Below are positions 39,755 to 43,221 of a stretch of DNA of 43,221 nucleotides, in pieces. The notes below the pieces were generated by a model. The model made no database searches. It was not told the origin of the DNA and saw nothing but the letters and a program-made list of their open reading frames with translations. The stretch comes from Bacilli bacterium (lineage in GTDB: Bacteria; Bacillota_I; Bacilli_A; RF39; UBA660), in NCBI GenBank assembly GCA_017887425.1, contig JAGHHZ010000022.1, positions 1 to 43,221 of the forward strand. The letters run 5' to 3'. Position numbers and translations under genes: made by a program. How positions within the stretch are numbered: position 1 is the stretch's first letter; each line of letters starts with the position of its first letter.

Positions 39755-41317
39755 ATGTCTAGAGAAGAAAAACAGCAAACACAACAAGCAGAGTTACAAA
39801 AACAATTGTGGAGTATTGCTAATACTTTAAGAGGAAATATGGATGCCAACGATTTTAAAAACTATATTTTGGGTTTAATATTTTATAGGTATTTATCGGA
39901 AAATTTAGTTAACTATGTGGAAAAAACATTGTTGAAGAATGATGGGATAACTTATGCCGAAGCATGGAGAAAAGATGAATATAGATATGAATTGAAAAGG
40001 TATTTAATAGAAGATTCAAATATGGGATACTTTATTGAGTCTGATAACTTATGGAGTGAATTAATTTTCAAAGTTAAGACAGGAAATTTTGATATTTCTA
40101 TGTTATCTAAAGCGATTAATTCTATATCAGATTCTACTTTGGGTAATGAAGCAGAAGATGACTTCGAAAATTTATTTGAAGATATGGATTTAAATAACTC
40201 GAAACTTGGTAGAGGAGAAGCTGAAAGAACTAAACTAATATCAACAATTATGTTGAAAATTGATAATATTGATTTTCAACATGAAGATGCCGAAATAGAT
40301 GTGTTGGGTGATGCCTATGAATATTTAATTTCGAATTTTGCAGCATCAGCTGGGAAAAAAGCAGGAGAATTTTATACACCACAACAAGTATCAAGAATTT
40401 TAGCTAAACTTGTAACTTTAAATAAATCTAAATTACAAAGTGTATATGATCCAACTTGTGGGTCAGGATCATTACTTTTAAGAGTTGGTAAAAAAACAAA
40501 GGTTAGTAAATATTATGGTCAAGAATTCAATTCTACAACATATAACTTGGCAAGAATGAATATGCTACTTCATGGAATATCATTTAAGCATTTTGATATA
40601 AAAAATGCTGATACTTTGGAAAATCCAAAACATAAAGATATGAAGTTTGATGCGATTGTTGCTAATCCACCATATTCAGCTAAATGGAGTGCTGATCCTA
40701 GATTTATGGAAGATGAACGATTTAGTGCTTATGGCAAATTAGCTCCTAAATCAAAGGCTGATTTTGCATTTATTCAACATATGATTTATCAATTATCGGA
40801 TAATGGTACAATGGCTGTAGTTTTACCTCATGGTGTATTATTTAGAGGTGCAAGTGAGGGTGCAATTAGAGAATATCTTATTAAAGAAAAGAATTATTTA
40901 GATGCTGTAATTGGACTACCAGCTAATATATTTTATGGAACAAGTATTCCGACATGTATATTAGTATTTAAAAAGTGTAGGGAAAACGAAGATAATATAA
41001 TATTTATTGATGCATCTAAGGATTTTGAGGCTGGCAAAAATCAGAATCGTTTAAGAGATGAAGATGTTGACAAAATTATTGAAACTTATAAAAGTAGAAA
41101 AGAAATTGAAAAATATTGTCATATTGCTTCATTACAAGAAGTTGCAGAAAATGAATATAATTTGAATATTCCTAGATATGTTGATACTTTTGAGGAAGAA
41201 GAAGAAGTTGATATCAAACAAGTACAAAAAGAATTAAAAGAAATAGATAAACAAATAGAAGAAGTGGATAAAGAACTTAATGTATACTTAAAAGAACTGG
41301 GATTGGATGAAATATAA
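39755..41317 (+). CDS. hsdM: Type I DNA methyltransferase, subunit M (HsdM)
   Basis: 520 residues of adenine-N6 methylase. The N-terminal helical domain is followed by AGEFYTPQQVSRILAKLV, SAM motif DPTCGSGSLLLRVG (near 231), catalytic NPPYSAKW (near 303) and PHGVLFRG. A C-terminal coiled coil (~470-515) contacts HsdS. It follows hsdR by 10 bases with AGGAGG. Its stop overlaps the next gene, which is not hsdS but a HEPN-like gene. Confidence 0.96.
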   Translation: MSREEKQQTQQAELQKQLWSIANTLRGNMDANDFKNYILGLIFYRYLSENLVNYVEKTLLKNDGITYAEAWRKDEYRYELKRYLIEDSNMGYFIESDNLWSELIFKVKTGNFDISMLSKAINSISDSTLGNEAEDDFENLFEDMDLNNSKLGRGEAERTKLISTIMLKIDNIDFQHEDAEIDVLGDAYEYLISNFAASAGKKAGEFYTPQQVSRILAKLVTLNKSKLQSVYDPTCGSGSLLLRVGKKTKVSKYYGQEFNSTTYNLARMNMLLHGISFKHFDIKNADTLENPKHKDMKFDAIVANPPYSAKWSADPRFMEDERFSAYGKLAPKSKADFAFIQHMIYQLSDNGTMAVVLPHGVLFRGASEGAIREYLIKEKNYLDAVIGLPANIFYGTSIPTCILVFKKCRENEDNIIFIDASKDFEAGKNQNRLRDEDVDKIIETYKSRKEIEKYCHIASLQEVAENEYNLNIPRYVDTFEEEEEVDIKQVQKELKEIDKQIEEVDKELNVYLKELGLDEI

Positions 41318-41898
41318 TGACATTAGAAGCATTGAAAAATGACATTACAATTTATTTGAATATATTATATGAATGTAAATATATGGCTAATATTTATAAA
41401 AAATTAAAAATAAATCGTGATTCTATTAATAGATATTCATATCCATTTATTGTAATTCTTAATTCTTTAATATTATCATTATGTGTAAAATTAAATTCAA
41501 TTATTTCGAATGATAATCAAAAAAATATAAAAAAACTTTTAATTAATTGTGAAAACAATAAAAAAAATGTAGATTCTAGGAAATTTCAAAATATTAAGGA
41601 TAATATAGAAAATCTTATGATAAAAAATGTTGATGTTTTAGATAATTTAAAAACTTGGCGAGATAAGAACATGGCTCATAGTGATTCTAAGTATTTTGGA
41701 AAGCTTGATGACTTGTTACAAGATTATCCTATTGTTAATGATGATTTAATTGATTTTGTTAATTTACTAAGTGAAGGTTTAAAGAATTTATATGAGTTAT
41801 TTAGATGTAATGGCGGAGCCTATGATTGTTCTAAAGAAATTGATATAGATTTAGAGAAATTGTTTATTGATATAAGAAAAAAGGATTTATACAAATAA
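41317..41898 (+). CDS. HEPN/AbiU2-like protein in the RM operon
   Basis: 193 residues, all-helical in appearance. It carries WRDKNMAHSD near residues 114-123, an R-x5-H motif of the kind that forms the active site of HEPN ribonucleases, and resembles AbiU2-type proteins. Its ATG overlaps the hsdM stop (TAATG), so it is translationally coupled to the methylase. Inference: an added abortive-infection or toxin-like function, or a decayed accessory. It occupies the position where hsdS is usually found. Its end overlaps the converging hsdS by 12 bases. Confidence 0.6.
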   Translation: MTLEALKNDITIYLNILYECKYMANIYKKLKINRDSINRYSYPFIVILNSLILSLCVKLNSIISNDNQKNIKKLLINCENNKKNVDSRKFQNIKDNIENLMIKNVDVLDNLKTWRDKNMAHSDSKYFGKLDDLLQDYPIVNDDLIDFVNLLSEGLKNLYELFRCNGGAYDCSKEIDIDLEKLFIDIRKKDLYK

Positions 41899-41919
41899 AT
41901 TTTGCATAAGTCCTTTTTT
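41877..41919. terminator. Bidirectional terminator between the HEPN gene and hsdS
   Basis: A 14-bp stem, 41877-41890 with 41906-41919, ending in A/T-rich arms, including one G-T pair. It overlaps the 3' ends of both converging genes. Confidence 0.7.
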
Positions 41920-43074
41920 TAGTGATTTTAATTTATTTAGTTTTAATGTTTCCAATTCTATTTTTTTGTTAATCTTATTTCCAAAATGTGCAATTAATAT
42001 TTGGGTATTCAAATCAGGTATTTTTACTTTGGACGATAATAGGTCATTAGCGTGTATATGTATTATTGTAGTACCTTGTGCTTTTTTGGCGAATTCTTTT
42101 CTTTTAAAATGGTTTATTTGATAACTTAAAAATTTTGGATTAACATTACTACTGATTGTTTTAAAAATTAGTAAGTCTCCACCATAAACGACATTTGCAA
42201 TATTAATCACGCTTGGTGAAATTAGTGATATTGCATCAACGGTTGTTGATGTAGGAAATAATAGATCATTAATTTCACTTTTTATGTATTTTTCATTATC
42301 TTTAATATATTGATTTATTTTTGTTATTTCCTCGCTGTATTTTGTATATAAATCTCCATAAAGTATTAAAGGTACACCGGAAATAGTAATTTTTTCTTTA
42401 CCTATAGAATTACTAGAAATAAAATACCCAAATTTCTTTAATTCAACCTCTTTGCAATCTAATGATTTTATTTTTTTTACGATTTGACCTGATTTAAATA
42501 ACTTAAGGGCTTCGATTTTCTTAGATTGTAATTCTATTTTTTTATCAATAATAGATAATAACTTGCCAATTTTTCTTTGTTCTGTTTTTGATGGATAACT
42601 AATCAAAATATTATTGACTTGCTCTAAACTCAAATTTGGTTGTGCACCAACGGATTGACATTTAAAAATATAATTTTTTATATCCGTATTGTTTAGACGA
42701 TTTATTAAATAATTTAGATTAATTTCATCTGGATTATCTAATCTTATAATTGAACAAGCTTGATTTGTATTAGCAGGTAAAATATCTTTTTTTACTATTG
42801 CAGTTCTTCCTAAAGCTCCAGCTATTGAAAATAAAATGTCATTTTCTTTAAGTATTGATCTTTTGAGTTTCCCATTGTGTGTGTTTGTAGAGATATATGA
42901 ATTAATATTAGTAATAGTATTATCATGTATATTTTCTACTTTTATAAAATTAATACCACTATCTGAATACTTTTTAGGAGTAGTCCCTTTTGTAATCCCT
43001 GAAGAAATATTTGATATTTTCATTACTTGCCATTCATCACTAAATTCTTTAAATCTTAATTTAGGAACATTCAT
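41887..43074 (-). CDS. hsdS: Type I specificity subunit S (HsdS), inverted orientation
   Basis: 395 residues on the minus strand, start MNVPKLRFKEFSDEWQ. Two target recognition domains (~1-155 and ~205-355) are each followed by a conserved helical segment: TEQRKIGKLLSIIDKKIEL (~160-200) and IAHFGNKINKKIELETLKL (~362-395). It sets the DNA sequence recognised by HsdM/HsdR. It faces away from hsdRM and lies next to a probable tyrosine recombinase gene, as in invertible, phase-variable type I loci. Both TRDs look complete. A partner hsdS may lie beyond the window. Confidence 0.93.
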   Translation of the reverse strand: MNVPKLRFKEFSDEWQVMKISNISSGITKGTTPKKYSDSGINFIKVENIHDNTITNINSYISTNTHNGKLKRSILKENDILFSIAGALGRTAIVKKDILPANTNQACSIIRLDNPDEINLNYLINRLNNTDIKNYIFKCQSVGAQPNLSLEQVNNILISYPSKTEQRKIGKLLSIIDKKIELQSKKIEALKLFKSGQIVKKIKSLDCKEVELKKFGYFISSNSIGKEKITISGVPLILYGDLYTKYSEEITKINQYIKDNEKYIKSEINDLLFPTSTTVDAISLISPSVINIANVVYGGDLLIFKTISSNVNPKFLSYQINHFKRKEFAKKAQGTTIIHIHANDLLSSKVKIPDLNTQILIAHFGNKINKKIELETLKLNKLKSLKKGLMQNLFV

Positions 43075-43157
43075 TTTCTCACCACAATTCTAGCCCTTAA
43101 GTTTAATAATGAGATAATGAACGCTTATAATATTTCTTTGGGAAGGAGGAATATTAT

Positions 43158-43221
43158 ATGTTTGCAAAAAAGAATAAGATTTTGTATAAAGATTGGATTT
43201 ATGAATGGCTTATAGAGAAGA
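43158..43221 (+). CDS. Partial gene, probable tyrosine recombinase
   Basis: A start codon with GGAAGGAGG upstream opens a frame to the window end: MFAKKNKILYKDWIYEWLIEK. This resembles the N-terminal SAM-like (core-binding) end of phage-type integrases (KxWxxEWLxxK). Only 21 residues are visible, so the call rests on a short motif and on the location next to an inverted hsdS. It is divergent from hsdS, and the 80 bases between carry its promoter (TATAAT near 43127). Confidence 0.45.
   Translation, partial: MFAKKNKILYKDWIYEWLIEK

Noticed and set aside
1-43221. Mycoplasma-type code (TGA as Trp)
   Set aside because: TGA ends several clear genes (for example at the holB and trmN6 junctions) and conserved Trp positions use TGG. 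Spore genes also argue against a mollicute.

Overview
ORGANISM. The window is very AT-rich bacterial DNA from a spore-forming, low-GC Bacillota. Gene order follows the Bacillus subtilis origin region and the murA/spoIID/mbl region. TGA acts as a stop and Trp is TGG, so this is the standard bacterial code. Sporulation genes (bofA-like, spoVT, spoIID, spoIIQ, spoIIID, cotJ) argue against a true mollicute. An uncultured gut Bacilli/Erysipelotrichales-like lineage is plausible, but that is inference. Four tandem parS-like sites and the tadA-dnaX-recR block suggest that base 1 lies near the replication origin.

LAYOUT. 1-350: parS array and a short SRP RNA. 364-10867: co-oriented housekeeping block (tadA, dnaX, ybaB, recR, bofA-like, holB, ricT, trmN6, rsmI, pth, mfd). 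10890-14883: a complete diversity-generating retroelement (DGR) lying between mfd and spoVT, which are neighbours in Bacillus. 14929-18221: spoVT, a small membrane protein, tatD, a CHAP surface protein and a YabE-like G5/3D protein. 18326-20702: a DUF4143-type AAA ATPase and an unknown gene. 20716-27427: rsmA, an AGCS symporter, ung, mntP-like, fba, murA, an SGNH protein and rpmE. 27550-31882: rpiB, DUF1146, spoIID, spoIIQ, spoIIID, mbl and a DUF1461 protein. 31893-35713: XRE regulator, Nudix, an unknown acidic protein, and a leftward cotJAB-cotJC-ddl operon. 35865-36898: tRNA-His and a YunG-UDG fusion. 36985 to the end: a type I restriction-modification locus with an inserted HEPN-like gene, an inverted hsdS and the start of a probable tyrosine recombinase.

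CENTRAL SYSTEM. The DGR has a surface-type target with a type IV prepilin N-terminus and two separate variable repeats (VR1, VR2). Each VR is followed at the same distance by the same 9-bp-stem hairpin. One adenine-rich template repeat (TR) lies downstream, then a structured region of about 110 bases and a terminator. A promoter whose -35/-10 spacer is a (GT)7 microsatellite then drives a MutS-domain-I-like accessory gene, an Avd-like gene and a DGR reverse transcriptase. VR-TR differences fall almost only on TR adenines. VR2 carries one extra codon in the AAC run. Avd is interrupted by a one-base frameshift in a T7 tract. Together these suggest an active protein-diversifying cassette whose expression might itself be switchable.

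OTHER POINTS. Also notable are a CotJA-CotJB fusion, a ddl gene coupled to the cotJ operon, a YunG-like/uracil-DNA-glycosylase-like fusion, RNA hairpins that enclose the start regions of mntP and spoIID, and a type I RM locus with features of phase-variable systems.
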